From NCBI GenBank assembly GCA_009741485.1, contig CM019218.1:45036840-45100839 (forward strand): a stretch of 64,000 bases of DNA. Direction: 5' to 3'. Source of the DNA: Malurus cyaneus samueli (lineage: Eukaryota; Chordata; Aves; Passeriformes; Maluridae). The notes under the pieces are model-generated. The model was not told where the DNA came from and did not search any database. It was given only the letters and a program-made list of their open reading frames with translations. Both the position numbers and the translations under genes were made by a program. Below, piece after piece: positions 1 through 13,400 of this stretch; positions within the stretch are counted from its first letter, which is position 1; each line of letters begins with the position of its first letter.

Positions 1-3000
1 AAAAACCCTTAAAACTGGAAAAAGAGTTGAAACTATTCACTCTGGAATAGAGAGATTCAGGATGCACCCTATACCTGGAGGAATAGCATTACAACTGATG
101 AAAAACAAGGAGCAGCCCAAATCCTGGCCTACTTTTCTTCTCTAGCTCTCTGCTCTGCAAATCCCTGACATTCAGCTCCAGCAGCAGGGGAGCTGAGGAG
201 TAAAAAGACTATTGTTCTGGCCTGCAGAGAGACCACAGTATCAAAAAAAGGACACCCAGGCTTTCCAAGCAGACATCTGCTAGAAGCAGACTAGGACCTA
301 GGAGAGATAAGCAGTTCTAATACACGGAGACTGATAATAAACCCAGTTATATGCCAGAACGCAGGAGTCTATTTTTGATCATAGGTAACAGCAAATTCAA
401 CTCCAGAGTAACTACAACAGCTTTCTGCTTGCCACAAGTCATGCCCCACCTACAGCAGATTCCAGGGAGCCGTACATCCAGCAGGTAAGTATTCTAGCAG
501 TGCTCTCCTCTTTCAGGAGGATCCTTTTGCTGGTATTTACACCGCCCAACTTCTCATAACAAATTACGTCTCCTAAATCAGGAAATTAGACTCTCTGTTT
601 TCAGTTGAAGAAAAAAGGCTCCCACCAAGAGTGACTCAAAGCAGCAGCCTCTCTCAGCAGGACCCTGGTACTTCTATGCTCTTAGGGCCCACAATGAAGT
701 CATACAGCTCCAAGCAGCAAGTCAAAATACCCACTGAAGCTCCTTTCCATTGCACTCGCATAAATCCTTTTTCAGCAAGTGAGCAGTACTTCCAGCTACT
801 ACTAACTCTGGTTTCTGAACAGCTACTCAAATTACCCTTGTATCTTTGTTCTACCACTGAAGTACCTTATAGGGATTCACCTGGGCCAATGCTGCATTAC
901 TCTCATCCCCAAGCCTGGCTACAGCTGCACATGGAAACCTCAAGTGCATATGATAATATTGGGAGGAAAAGGGAGAATTCCCAACTTTGAGGTTTTTAAG
1001 GCTTGCAATTCATGACCTGGAACAGCATTTGAAGCACAAGCAACACTGTAACATTTACAAAATGCCACTGCATCAACTCTTGATACATTCGCTGCAGCAT
1101 AATTAACTGTAGTTATGGTGTCTTTTTGATAAGGGGCTGCAAAAAAAAGCAAATTACCACTTCAGGCAACATTCAGCACTGAGAAGTGAGAGATGCATAA
1201 CAAAATTATGCGAAATGGTTATTAACTCATGAATGTGTTATCCTTCCATCCCAGGCTGAAAGAGATCTCAAGCGGTCCTGTATTGTATTTTTTTTTCCCA
1301 TGCTTCTGCCCAAAGCAAGTTTGAGTGCATCCAGGTCATGCACTGACAGGTGTTTCACTGGTATGTTCTTAATAACCTCCAGTGAGGAAAACTTCACAGC
1401 TTTTCCTCTGCAGCCTCTTCCAACAATTCATTATCTTTGCAGTACATGGGTTTTCCTAATGCTTGATCTGACTAATTTATGAACACCAAGAATGAGAATA
1501 CCACAGGCACTGGTAGATACACTTGTTATCATCACTGCAGTGGCTTGTAATTAAACTTTCTCAACACTTCCCAGTAGAGGGCTTGTACTCAATTGAATTT
1601 AGACTATTTGTGTTGAAATTCAGCATCTCAGTCAACTGCCTCAGGGCTGGTTTGAAGAATATTTCAACTAGAGATAATCAGTGATTTCTATGAATGAATG
1701 GAGATAAAATGTAAATTGCATGCCAGCCAGACACCTTCCCTTGGAAAAACTTGGCATTGAAACTGTCCCGAGTCCCACACATACACATAGACCCTTGGAA
1801 CTTGCAAATATGTCCTAGCACCACTTGTATGGAAAAGTACTGAAATTTGGTCAAGCTGAGTATTTTCATTCCAGCCTTTCATGCCACCACTGCTGCTCAC
1901 CTGCCACTTCACATGCAAAGAAAGGAAAGATCCATGGCAGCTCCCATGGCAGCAGATCCTCACCAAGGCACAAACAGCTCAGAAACACACCCAGGCTCGA
2001 GCAGGGATGTTTGTTCCATGCTGAGCCTTTCCAGTTGCCAACCAGGACACTGGTCTTAGCCCTCTGAGAACTGACAGTGGAGTAAGATACAGGGCAAGAT
2101 GCAACCAGAACTAAGTTTCCAAGAATACAGCCTAGCGCCTGACGCTCTTCACTTTGAGTGGCAAACCCCTTAGTAATTTCAGTGGAACAGAAACTGGTTT
2201 GTAGTACTTGACTCACAATCTGCACTTCCACCTCTCCCGAGATGCCTCCAGGTCAAGGACAAGATACACTGGTAAGGCAAGGCAGTAAAAAGCATGTTCC
2301 TGCTTTGAGCATGGGAATCTGTCTGCAGATAAATGAGGATTGAGTTCAGAGTTCTGTCTCTTCATAGGGATAAAGTTGTTTAAAATTCAGTCAATCCAGA
2401 TGAAGACATAGCACTCCAATCTGAAGGTATGAACTCAGTCACACAGATGCTTGATAACACCATCTTAAATATCACTCCAATTACCTTTTCCCATTGCTCT
2501 CCATCACAATGTACAGAATGGACTCTCACTGGCACATTGCCTGGAGGATCATTCCACAAATATTGAGCTTTTCACAGCTGGAGCATGGGAAGGGGCACGA
2601 ATCACATCAGCATTTTTCGAAGGGACCACTTAGGAAGAAGTTCTCAATTTGCAGCCACTCAGTGGCAGGGAAAGAAACAAAACTTTAAATGGGCAAGCAG
2701 CAGCTTTGGGACAGATAAAAATACTTAGGAAAAAAAAAACTACCTTTGATCTCTTATGGTGTAATAAACCATAACAGAACAACATATAAGTAAAGAGATG
2801 GAGATAGGCAGGGGCAGAACCCCTTCAGAAACCCAGTATCTGGAGATCCCATCACCTGTCTTGCCTATATGGAATTATGTATGGCAGTTTGCACCTTAGG
2901 GGGGTTCTAACAAGGATACAACATTTCAAGAGAGTGCAAAGTGATGATCTGATTAAATTTGGATTAATCTCCTAATATTTTCTTCATTCCTGGTTTTACA

Positions 3001-3480
3001 CTGATGAGTAATTTCATTTTTATGATCATTCATTTTAGTTCCATCTACACCTATATCTGAGTGTAACACATTACTTATAAATACAGGTCTCTGAATGTAT
3101 TAAACTCTCTTTTTTCACTTCATTCATGCCAGAATAGTATTAAATAACAGCAAAGAATCCTATTCAGACTGTGTCCAATACAAAGGAGGGAGTCCCCTCA
3201 GTGTATCTTTCAAACTAAAACTACCCCACAACAAAAAAATGAAAAGCCTCAAGTGCTTTCCTGCCTAACAGGCCCCTTTACAATGGGGAAATTCAATTGT
3301 GCAAATGTTTGCAAAAGAGAGGCCTGTCACTGTAAGCTTCTCACATACATCTGATTCTAAATTATGAGCCAGTGAGTTTGCCTATCTGACAGCTCTTGCA
3401 TACACATAACAGTGCGTTCAGGGGCATTTGAGTGTGTGAGGGTTGAAATAAGCACAGCTGTGTTTGGACTTAAGCATTTT
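1..3480. other. Unique non-coding sequence
   Basis: AT-rich, CpG-poor sequence with no recognisable gene, RNA or repeat. Open frames here are short and begin with GTG or TTG as often as ATG, which is normal for random sequence. The one item of note is a very strong plus-strand splice donor at 484/485, listed separately. Confidence 0.7.
456..484 (+). other. Candidate short exon (perfect donor)
   Basis: A consensus donor, CAG|GTAAGT, ends a 29-base stretch preceded by a pyrimidine-rich run ending CTACAG|CAG. This gives two possible acceptors three bases apart. The stretch is open in the frame ending at the donor and reads DSREPYIQQ with the codon boundary at the splice site. Both splice signals are seen directly; exon status is inference. 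Introns contain many such decoy pairs, and I recognise no protein family. Confidence 0.15.
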
Positions 3481-4482
3481 CCTAGAGAAACTGGCTGCTC
3501 ATGGCTTGGACAGGTGAATCTTCACTGGGTAAAACACAGGCTGGGTGTCTGAGCCCAAAGGGTGTAAGTGAACAGAGTTCAATCCAGCTGGCAGGCAGTC
3601 CAAAGTGATGTTCTCCAGGGCTCCATACTGGGGTCAGTCCTGTTTAATACCTTTATCCATGATCTGCATGAGGGGATCAAGGGTTCTCTCAGTCAGGCAA
3701 GTGTGGGAGGTTCAACAAAGCCAAGTGCCAGGTCCTGCCCATGGCTCACAAGAACCCCAGGCGGCTCCACAGGCCGGGCCAGAGGGGCTGGGAAGCTGCC
3801 CAGGGGAAAAGGAGCTGGGAGTGCTGCTGACAGCAGCTGGACAGGAGCCAGCTGTGCCCAGGTGGCCAAGGAGGCCAATGGCACCTGGCCTGGATCAGCA
3901 ATGGTGGGGCCAGCAGGGCCAGGGCAGGGATTGTCCCCCTGTCCTGGGCATTGGTGAGGCCACACCTCCAGTGCTGTGTCCAGTTCTGGGTCCCTCACAA
4001 GAAGAAGGACTTTGAGGTGCTGGAGCAAGTCCAGAGAAGGGAAAGGGAGCTGGGGAAGGGTCTGGAGCACGAGCCCTGTGAGGAGCAGCTGAGGGAGCTG
4101 GGGGTGCTGGGTGTGGAGAAAAGGAGGCTCAGGGGGCACCTTGGCACTCTCTGCAACTCCCTGAAAGGAGTGTGCAGCCACATAGCGGGTGGTTGCTTCT
4201 CCCCGTTCCAAGTATAGGATGACAGAAAATGGCTAAATTTGCACCAGGAGAGAGGTAGATGATATATTAGGAAACATTTCTTCACCAAAAAGATTTTCAG
4301 GCACTGGAACAGGCTGTCTGGGGACTGTCAACTAGAACAAGGTTGAGTCTTCATCCCTGGGGTTATTTAAAAGCCATTTAGATGTGGTGCTTAGGGAGAT
4401 GGTCTAGTGGTGGACTTGGTTAATGGTTGGACTTGATGACTTGAGAGATCCTTACCAAACTAAACAATTCTCTGATTCTGAT
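3481..4482 (+). mobile_element. CR1 LINE copy A, 5'-truncated and internally deleted
   Basis: This is a decayed 3' part of a CR1 non-LTR retrotransposon in plus orientation. Positions 3489-3697 encode the end of the reverse transcriptase domain. The recognisable motif is QGSILGSVLFNTFIHDL (about 3622-3672), which matches the CR1 pattern QGSVLGPVLFN. One base is missing near 3516, so the upstream HGLDR segment is out of frame. At about 3697 the sequence jumps into the last part of the element (GGTTCAACAAAGCCAAGTGC), so an internal segment is gone. The 3' region continues through the usual 'ggtatttaaaag' and 'tagatgtggtgcttaggga' blocks to a degenerate ATTCTGATTCTG tail near 4482. CR1 elements integrate without a poly(A) tail and end in such short repeats. 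The copy is inactive. Confidence 0.93.
3907..3997 (+). repeat. 91-bp block identical to 4863-4953
   Basis: These 91 bases inside CR1 copy A match the first 91 bases of CR1 copy B without a mismatch. Downstream of the block the two copies differ at many positions. See the matching feature and finding. Confidence 0.9.
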
Positions 4483-4861
4483 TTTATTCCTAGGCAAGAT
4501 TAATCTCTCTCTGAAAACAAAAATATTTAGAGGTGGGACAATGTTTAAAATGTATCAGGAATCTGATGCTGAGTGGCACTTACATGCACTATTATGATAC
4601 AAGTGATAGCAAACAATTCTAGGTGCTCAGGTTAGTGCAGGATGTAAAGAAGCAGCAGGCTTCTCTAAAAGAACTGCTCTGAGGAAAGGATGAGCTATTG
4701 GTAGGAAGATGACATCCCTATCATGAAGACTCACATAATTAAGAACAAAATCCATATTGCTGTGATAAAGCTGGAGAAGTTCTTTGTGTTCCTGACAATG
4801 GTTATAAAGAGATTAATTCTTTTTACCTCAGAAGTAGCTCTCTCCTCTGAGCATGTATTAT
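4483..4861. other. Unique spacer between two CR1 copies
   Basis: About 380 bases of AT-rich unique sequence between the tail of CR1 copy A and the N at the start of copy B. No gene or motif seen. Confidence 0.6.
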
Positions 4862-4862
4862 N
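4862..4862. other. Single ambiguous base (N)
   Basis: This is the only non-ACGT base in the window. It sits exactly at the boundary between unique sequence and CR1 copy B, which suggests an assembly join or a polished gap. Confidence 0.95.
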
Positions 4863-5447
4863 GGGCCAGCAGGGCCAGGGCAGGGATTGTCCCCCTGTCC
4901 TGGGCATTGGTGAGGCCACACCTCCAGTGCTGTGTCCAGTTCTGGGTCCCTCAGGATGAGAAGGACATTGAGGTGCTGGAGCAAGTTGAAAGAAGGGCAG
5001 TGGGAGCTGGTGGAGAGTCAAGTCCTTATAGCACAAGTCCTATAAGGAGCAGCTGGCAGAGCTGAAGTTGTTTGTTCTGGAGAAAAGGAGGCTCAGGGGG
5101 CACCTTTATCACTCTCTAAAACTGCCTGAAAGGAGGCTGTGGTCAGGTGGACATTGGTCTCTTCTCCCAAGTGACAAGCCATAGGACAAAGAAACAACTG
5201 CCTCAAGTCGTACCAAGGGAAGTTTAGGTTTGATATTAGGAAAAAAGTTATTCTCCAAAAGGGTTGTCCAGCACTGGAACAGGCTGTCCAGGGTTGTAGT
5301 TGAATCACCATCCCCAGGGGTATTTAAAAGCCATGTAGATGTGGCATTTTGGAACATGGTTTAGTGGTGGGCTTGGCAGCGTTGGGTTAATGGTTGCATT
5401 TGATGATTTTAAAGATCTTTTCCAACCTCGAGGATTCTATGACTCTG
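4863..5447 (+). mobile_element. CR1 LINE copy B, 3' end only
   Basis: A second plus-strand CR1 3' end, severely 5'-truncated. It starts in the 'gccagcagggccagggcagg' segment, passes through 'aaggacattgaggtgctgga', 'cttctcccaagtgacaag', 'tccagcactggaacaggctg' and 'atggtttagtggtgggcttgg', and ends with a diagnostic 'gattctatgactctg' tail at about 5447. The family, strand and end point match copy A. Outside the first 91 bases the two copies differ clearly, so they are separate insertions or an old duplication. It encodes no usable protein. Confidence 0.93.
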
Positions 5448-6795
5448 CTATGTGCATCTTCCTGTTCAGGAATGCACCAGGAAACCATGCAGGATTCAAA
5501 GCTCTGCCATCTGGAACAGTCTTGTCAATGAGTAGAGAGCAAGAATGTGCTGCACCACTGGGGATATAACTCGCTTTTAAAACTCACACCACTCAAACAA
5601 CTTTCTACCAAGCAGTTCCAGAAACCTTATCCTTGCTAAAGGTCATGTAAACTTTTACAAACAGGTGTTCTGTATTCCTCATTTACTTATTTAATTATTC
5701 TAAACACAAATATAAGAAAAGTGTCACCTGGCCACTTCAAAAATCCCCAAATGGTCAAACACTCATTTTATAATGTTTCCTTCAATACCAAAATTATTTC
5801 TGTGAGCAAGCATGTGAAAAGCTGGAAGAGAAGCTTTTTGGTTCTAATCACTGCAATGTCACTTTAATGGTGGGGAGCAACCTTTACTGAAATCTGTCAT
5901 ATCTTTGGAAGGAAATGATGGACTTAATCATGTAAAAGGTCCTCTTACATTTTTCAACTCTTTTAGCATATGCTCCCTATTATAGCACTGGCATTTTGAG
6001 AACAGCCAGATAGTCAAGCTCTCCATTTCATAAACAAGCATCTTGTCAGCTTGGAACTACAGAGAGAGGAAGTGCAAAACCAAAACCACGCTCCACACTG
6101 CACCATTTTAAGACACAAAAATCAGAAACCAACACTTCTCCATGAGGGGAATTTCTCTGTGTTCAGAAGACACCAGGACTGACCAGAGAAACAGCTCTTA
6201 GAGTGAAGCACAGGGCTATTTTCTGCAATTTTAACATACTTAGGCAAACATGAATTGTACCTTTCATGTAGATTATGAAAGCTGGTCTTTAATAAGTGAG
6301 ACAAAAAATATACAAAAAATATGCAAAGTAGCAATTTTTTTTGCAAACAGCTGTTAGGTACGTATTTATACAAAAAATACTCCAAGCTAGAAGGCATGCC
6401 TCAAATAAAACAGCAGCTCAGAACATACAGCAAAGGGAGAGCTCTCAGCTGAAAAGGCTGGCATTTCAGAAAACAAGCTGACATTCCCTCAGCCTTGCCT
6501 CCCATAGAATGACTAAGCTAAAGAAACAGTATCTGTGTGCTGTCAATGTGAAAAATCACCGCTGGATTACGCACAGCAGCTCACCCAGAACGGCAATATG
6601 AAATCAAAAGCCTAAACTTTTCCAGTGTACTGCCTCAGACAGAAGTTCCTGGCAATGATGGAAGACATTGAGAAGAAAAAAACAGCTGAAACAAAAGTTA
6701 ATCTGCTTCATAACATGGTTGTTAGGGTTGTTTTTCCCCCTTACAAGCATTTATGATTGCTGTGTAGCAGAAATAGCCCTAAAAATCAAATGGTG

Positions 6796-6811
6796 ATATA
6801 TATATATATAT
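6796..6811. repeat. (AT)8 microsatellite
   Basis: Eight perfect AT dinucleotides in unique sequence. Confidence 0.95.
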
Positions 6812-8418
6812 CTGAGGGCTATAACTTACATGCAACAATGCCAGTTTGGGCAGAACCAGCCAAGAAAAGCTTCCTTGGACTCCTCTGGCTTTCAATACGC
6901 TTTTCTCAGGCAGCAGCACAAAGAAATCCAACCAAGAAGCTCAGAGCAGAATACCAGGTGGATGATCACATAAACTAATTTCATAAACTGGTCCTACACA
7001 GATATTGTCTAAGATACATGTGACCCCGTGTCTTGTACCCCTTGGTACCTTGAGTCAGGCCCGAGGGGGTTGTTACCATGCCGAGAAAAACATGAGATTG
7101 CCTTTGTGTTTCAAATGACCAAGAAAACCTCTCTGGGACTGGTGCAAGCAATGTCATTTGCTAACAAAAACCCAGTACCAACTGACCTGGAGCTGAGGAG
7201 TGGTTTTGCTGCCACATAGCTGGGAAAATTAGTCTGTGAGCTGACAAACAAGAAATATGAACACCAGACATCCACAGTGCTTGTGGTACATTTTAAAATA
7301 GTCAAAAGATGTTCACAACTCCCAGTACATTTCAAATATAAATTCCAGTCCAGGATTTCTACATTTCCATCACAGACACCATTCTGAGGATAGTCTTTGG
7401 CTATGGAGCTCTCCAGGTGACTAACTGATTTTATGAACCAGTTATCTTCAGCAGACTGACACAGCTCTTCAGATATATCTGGCTGCAAGATGTGATTGTT
7501 CCCTCCCCACTGTCACCACCAAGTCTCCAGATTATATTTTCTGCTTTCTGTCCTTTTAACCTTCTGCAGCCTATGTTATATTAAGTCCAGACTACGACAT
7601 GAAACTCCCTGTGGCAAGAGCTCTCACTGCATCTCTCAGGCACAGACTGTAATTTCTCTGCAGGACAGTCACCAGTAAAAGTTATGATACCAATTACTGC
7701 GCAGTAATACTCACACAGCATTAAAAACCCCTGGCTTGTGAAAGTCTTAAAAGTGCCTGCTACAGCAGATGACTAGCTTTATGTATTTTCCCATTAACAA
7801 CACATGAAATGATTAAATAGACCCCTTTTGGTGCCCTGTGTGCTTTGTAGCTGCAAGCATTTTCTTTTTCAGTTGATGCTGCGGCTTTTTGATTTGGTTT
7901 GGATGAAGTGCCAAAGGAAGGCGTCATTCATTCAGCATAACAGAGTATTTGTTTCACATGTTTCATGCCAAACTGAAAGCAACTTCATTTTGGTCTTGCA
8001 TCAGGACCAACTTTCCACTTGCCAACAGCAATGAGCTGACAGTACTCTGGGATTGCTTTTCTCCACATGTTCATCTATTGCAAGAAAACAGTCTAAAACT
8101 AGTAAGAGCACTCACCAGCAATCTCATGGAGTTCACTGCCAAGGCATGTAAGGAGAAGACAGTCAAACCTAGTGATTTTCCCAGAAGTATTAAAATTCCA
8201 TTTGACAATTTTAAACAGCATGAAATGGTTTGTGTCTAATAGGCAAGTGTGCATTCCCCTAGTTCCAAGTGCTACCAACTCCAACCGTCTTCCTGCTCCT
8301 TCTAACACAACTCTTTCAAAAATATTCAAATATTAAATATCCTAATTGAAGTATATTGCATCCCTTCCCTTTTTTCATACATAAACACACAGAAACATGT
8401 CCACATATGTATCTGGAT

Positions 8419-8430
8419 ACACACACACAC
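8419..8430. repeat. (AC)6 microsatellite
   Basis: Six perfect AC units. Confidence 0.95.
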
Positions 8431-10413
8431 AAACAGAAGAAGACAGAAGAAGCACTCACTCAAGTTCAAGAGGGTATACTGTTCCACAACACCTGTTTGT
8501 TTCCAAGGCAGCTATGAGTACGTGTACTCAGAACTTGTACCTATCAGCTTCAGTGAGCCAAACCTCCAGCTCCCATCATTTGGCGTGGCTCACAATGTCT
8601 GGCTCCTGTAGAATTGCCCTCTGTCAACACCAGTTGAGCAGCTTAAGCACCTTACAGAAGCTTACAGAGATAAATGTCAAATATTTTTCAACTGCAGCTT
8701 GGTCTGTGTTTCATATCTCCCACTCAGTTTCTCATTCCACAGGAATTAGGCTGAATTCAAGTATCCATGGAGCTGAGCTATCTACACACATTCCAAGAGG
8801 TGGCTTACATTCCAGATGAGTAGAACTGACAAAGAAAAACCTGATTTGCTGTGTACTTGCACTTATTTTATGACAGGTTTTGTCCAGTAAAACCAGGAAC
8901 AGTGAGCAAAGTAAATGTACTTGAATAGATGCTTTTGCAACAGCCACATCAATTAAATTCATGTAAATTATTTATGTCCTTATCCTCCAAAGACTGATGG
9001 ATAGGCTCAGTGAAGGACACCTGCTCCTCAAAAGGACCACAAATATACACGTGCACTGCCCAACAAATGCAGAGATGTTCAAAGTAGCAGAACTCTAAAA
9101 TCTGGAAAAAAAATGTCAAGTACATCATCTTCACCCATTCGTCAGAAGCCAGAGCAATGCTGCAAGTACCAAGAGACAGCTGCCTATTAGGCTGCAACCA
9201 GAAATACCTCTGCTAAAGCTCAAAATGTACTGTTTATATTTATCTTTGGCTAAAATTCATCTTCCCTCTCATAGCTCACACTGTATTTCAATGTATACAG
9301 AAGATGTTTGTCTCAGCTAAGATCACATCCACATAAATTTTGAGACAAGTTATTTATACAAAAAGAAGGCCTTTTAGTATTCTCCTGGTTACAACTATTT
9401 GGAAAGATCAAAAAGGCTCTGGTAGTCAAGTTTAAATTAATATTTCCTAAAAGTGGCTCAATGTCAGAGAGCTCTGCATCTTTGGAGGTCTCCTCCTCTT
9501 TGTGAAAGTGATTAAAGATTTAATACCTCTGCTTCTGCCAGTTGCAGTTCATCTAATGCAGACCACTGGGACTGGTTTAAACATATTTGGGGTTGTTTTA
9601 TTAATGTGTTATTTATAAAACTCTACTTAGCATTGCATCAGTATTTCAATGCTGAGGACTGATTTTCTGGAATCTGGAATGTGTTTTTTACCTGGTGCAA
9701 ATAACATTCTTCCCTGTCTGAAACTTAGCAAAGAAATTTCCAGTAACAAAACCACAGTTCTTGCCCTACTTGTTTTTGCTCAGAAGGGAAGAGAAACTAA
9801 TTTTTTGCTTCCAATTTGCTCAGTTCATTTTCACATATTCCTTTTTGTTACCACAATGAGGACATGTTTTGACAGGAGAACTTTCTCATCCGTTTTCCTT
9901 GTAAACCACAGCAGGGACCATATTCAACAAGCTATTTACATTCTTTATTTTACCATTGATTTAATTAGAATGGGTCTGTTTTATTTGCTTTCCCATTTAT
10001 TCCGCCAAGAATTAAGAACTGTAATAGTCTCTTGTATCTCGCATGAAGTATCTGCTCCATTACCCCTTCTTAAATCACAGCCAGAAAAATCTTCTCCAAG
10101 CTCTTAATTGTTCTCCTTTCCTATTCCCAGTTACCAAATTTAACTCTGAACTCAACATGGGTGTGTCTGTGAAGAGAAGGAGAGATGGATCTACATTAAC
10201 CATGTTTTACAAGCACATTTGGAGATTCTTCTCCTGGGATCCACCAGTGTAAGATAAAGAGTTAATTTGAAACACATTATCTCATTATTCATGGTAGAGG
10301 AATGGGAGCTACTGGCAAGATGCCAAGTCATTACCTATTTCGTGTCTGGATTGACAAACAGGCATCTGTTATAAATGGAAAGTTGGTCTTCCATGGAGGC
10401 TTTTAGGTTTCTG

Positions 10414-10428
10414 TTTTTTTTTTTTTTT
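10414..10428. repeat. T15 homopolymer
   Basis: Fifteen T on the plus strand, followed by A and G-rich sequence. It has no retroposon body next to it. Confidence 0.95.
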
Positions 10429-13400
10429 AAAAAGAGGTTTTCTGAGAATAAAACTCATTGGCTGATACATGAAAGGGGCTTCCAGCAAGCAAAATAATAC
10501 AAATAATACATATTGATGTGACTGCCAGATTATCAGTATAATAGAGGGGTAGCATAGGTGTCAGACAAAAGCCATATCTGTGACATAGAGAAGGCTGCTG
10601 AGAGAAGCAATAAGGGAATAATTTAGATACAATTACTGTCCTCTAGGTCATGATTTGTGTTGCTGCCATAGTCTGCAGAGGCCACAGAGTGTCCGTCTGC
10701 CAACACTGTCCTGAAAAGACAGCATTGAGACAAATTGTCTTAAGAGATGATGCTTGGTTTATTACACTGCAAATTCTTAGCATGAGCCCTGAAACCACTC
10801 TCCACTCCCAGAATCAATAAGCAGCAAATTTTATGCAGAAAATTACAGGTGTTGCTACCGACTTCCCCCTCAAAGAGACACTGTGTGGCTAGGACTCACA
10901 GAAGAGAGAATGTTTGTCAAGACCAAGCTGAGGAATGGAGCCCCACAAGGTGAGGTACAGGAGGTGTGGGAAGTCTGCAGGAGAGCTACTCTGTACCAGG
11001 AAACTTCGTATCATTTCACAGCAAGCCCAGGCTTGACAATTCATTGTTGAGATCCTTGGCCACGACTCTGCTTTCTGAAGCAACAAGAACTTGCAGGATC
11101 AAGCTTAAGAGTCCTATTCCAGATGAGCAAAATTATTCTGAGTTTCTGTGCAAAAACATAGCTTCTGAAGTTCTTCCTAAAGAGAAGCTTTTCCTACCTT
11201 GAGGCACCACCAGCTTGCTGAGGACAAAGGATACACACGTCAAAAGTGCTTTTGAAACAGATACCACCGTACCACAGCACTAAGCAAGAGCAATCTGCAA
11301 AGAATATGTAGTCGGGTGGCCACATTGTTTTCTGTGTTCCCGCTGAAGAAGTTACAAAACAGGAGATGGAGCATCCCAGAAGCTTAGAAACAATGCAGTT
11401 TCAGCCACTAAAGCATTTTCCTTGTGCAGAGAGACTAGAATAATGATGAGGCTGTGTCTGTCCCTCATCATGACTCCCCGTGATTGCCAAGACTCCTGCA
11501 TGTTCACAGAACTGCTAAGATACAGCACTTCATACTTGTGAGTCAAGCTGTAAAACTCATGAGGCCAACTTTAAAAAGCAACCAACCAAAAAAACCACCA
11601 CACTATGAGATTTTAAAATACAATTTTTCTGTTCTTTTATTTCCTTCTGTTTTTTCAAGTGGGAGATGCAAGATATGCAAGATGTTTTAACACTTTCAGG
11701 TCACATTTCTGGGCAATCTCCTAGCTCCCAGAACTGGGGCCTAAAGAATAATATCAGCTACCCCAGGTCTAACACAACAGAGAAAGGAAAGCAACAACTC
11801 AGCAAGACAACCACCTGAAACAAGAGTGTGAGGTTGGTTCTGCATGTTTAAATCACCTGGAATTTTACTGTGGATTGCAAGAAAAGCCTCCAGACACTCA
11901 AAAACCCAAGGGAGGGAAAGCCTGAGCGGATACCACTTTGGCTTTTCTCCAATCCTTGTCGAAATAGAAGAAAGCAGCTTAAGAAAAATCCATCAGCTTT
12001 ACAGTGGTATATCTGAGAATGTAACACTGACAGAGGAACTGTGCCCCTGTCTTAAACAGGAGCACTGACTGTGCCCTGGCTTTGAAAAATTTCCTTGAGG
12101 CAGCTTAGGAAGTATTTTTAGGCTGAAATATTGGATTTTTTACTGCAGCTACCAATGCATGTTACCTTCTGCTCTTTCTGTTATGGGTCTATTACCCCCA
12201 GGAAAATACAAGGGCAGGGAATAGCACCTTTTACAACTCCAGCAGCAGGACTGTCCAGAGCTCATCCATCAAAGCCTAGAATATACAGCTCAGGAAAATA
12301 CTCAGGAAGATGACTGGACTGTGTAAGAGAAGACACCAATCACTATTTAAATCAGCCCAGGGGAGTTCAAAGTGTCATAGCGTTTCATTCTTGCCCACAT
12401 CCTCATTTAATAACATTTTCAAGGGTTCATATCAAAACCATCTACATTGCAATTCCAAGCTATATGCAGAACAATTTGCAGCAATTACTGAATTTACATG
12501 AGAGAGGTGGATTTTAACCTCTAAATATTGAATGTCAAAACAGCTAGGGTGGTCTGAAAGGCTGGTGAGCAAACACCTGTGGTGAAGGGTTTCAGACAGC
12601 AAGATTTAGGAGCATACTTACGAAAATTAGTTTTACATACTCTTTATATGGGAATATACTCACTTTGGTCCTTGGTCCCTTCTTTCCAAATCAACAATCA
12701 TCTGCAGATAACAGCTCAGAGACATACGCCAGTCACTGATCTGAGCTACCTTTCTACCCAACTGACTGCAGAGTTTGTAAGACTGGTGCTGGTGCACCCT
12801 CCCCAGCTTTCAGCCATCCATGGAGAACCTATCCAAAGCATCTCAAGGTGGAAATGCAAGCCCAGGACACAGGCTTTGGCCGTGGGATGCAGGTTTCATC
12901 ACATAACAGCAAAGCTTCCACAGTGAGCTGCTCCCTGAAGAAGGGTTTGCTTCTCACTGGGAGGGAAGACAGCTCTGACCTCTTGTGTCAATCACTGATG
13001 GGCACAGTGTGCTGATCCAGGAAATTTTAACCTTCCCAAAATAAATAGATGGTTTTGTAGGACTTGTTTTAATGTGCGTTGGTGCTAGTTCAGAGAAAGT
13101 TCAATGGAGAGGCAGCTGGGCATCACATCGTGTGAGTGTCTCCTGAACCTACACCCCAAGTATTGATGTTATTTGGCATCTCCCCACAACAGATGGCATG
13201 GATGTATAATAGACAGTTTTATTTCTTTGACTATGAGTAATAGCTCTGCCACACATCCACCAGTGCAATGCACCAACCTTTAGATATGGGTAAAACAGAT
13301 CCTACAGGCAGCAGAGCTCACAGACATACAGAAGTGCTTAAGGTTTTCAATAATCAGTTTTAAATAAACTGCAAATTTGAAAGAGAAACAGACCTCACAC

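Larger units (their letters stand above)
5448..10413. other. Unique AT-rich sequence
   Basis: No recognisable gene or interspersed repeat. Two short microsatellites are listed separately. The longest open frame (9649-10107, plus, 152 codons) resembles no family I know. A candidate 20-nt minus-strand exon lies at about 8133-8114. Confidence 0.6.

Noticed and set aside
3693..4211. 172-codon minus-strand open frame
   Set aside because: Antisense of the CR1 3' region; GC-rich repeat sequence lacks stops by composition.
9649..10107. 152-codon plus-strand open frame
   Set aside because: Long for AT-rich DNA, but with no recognisable family, no clear promoter or splice context, and about what chance yields in 128 kb of both strands.
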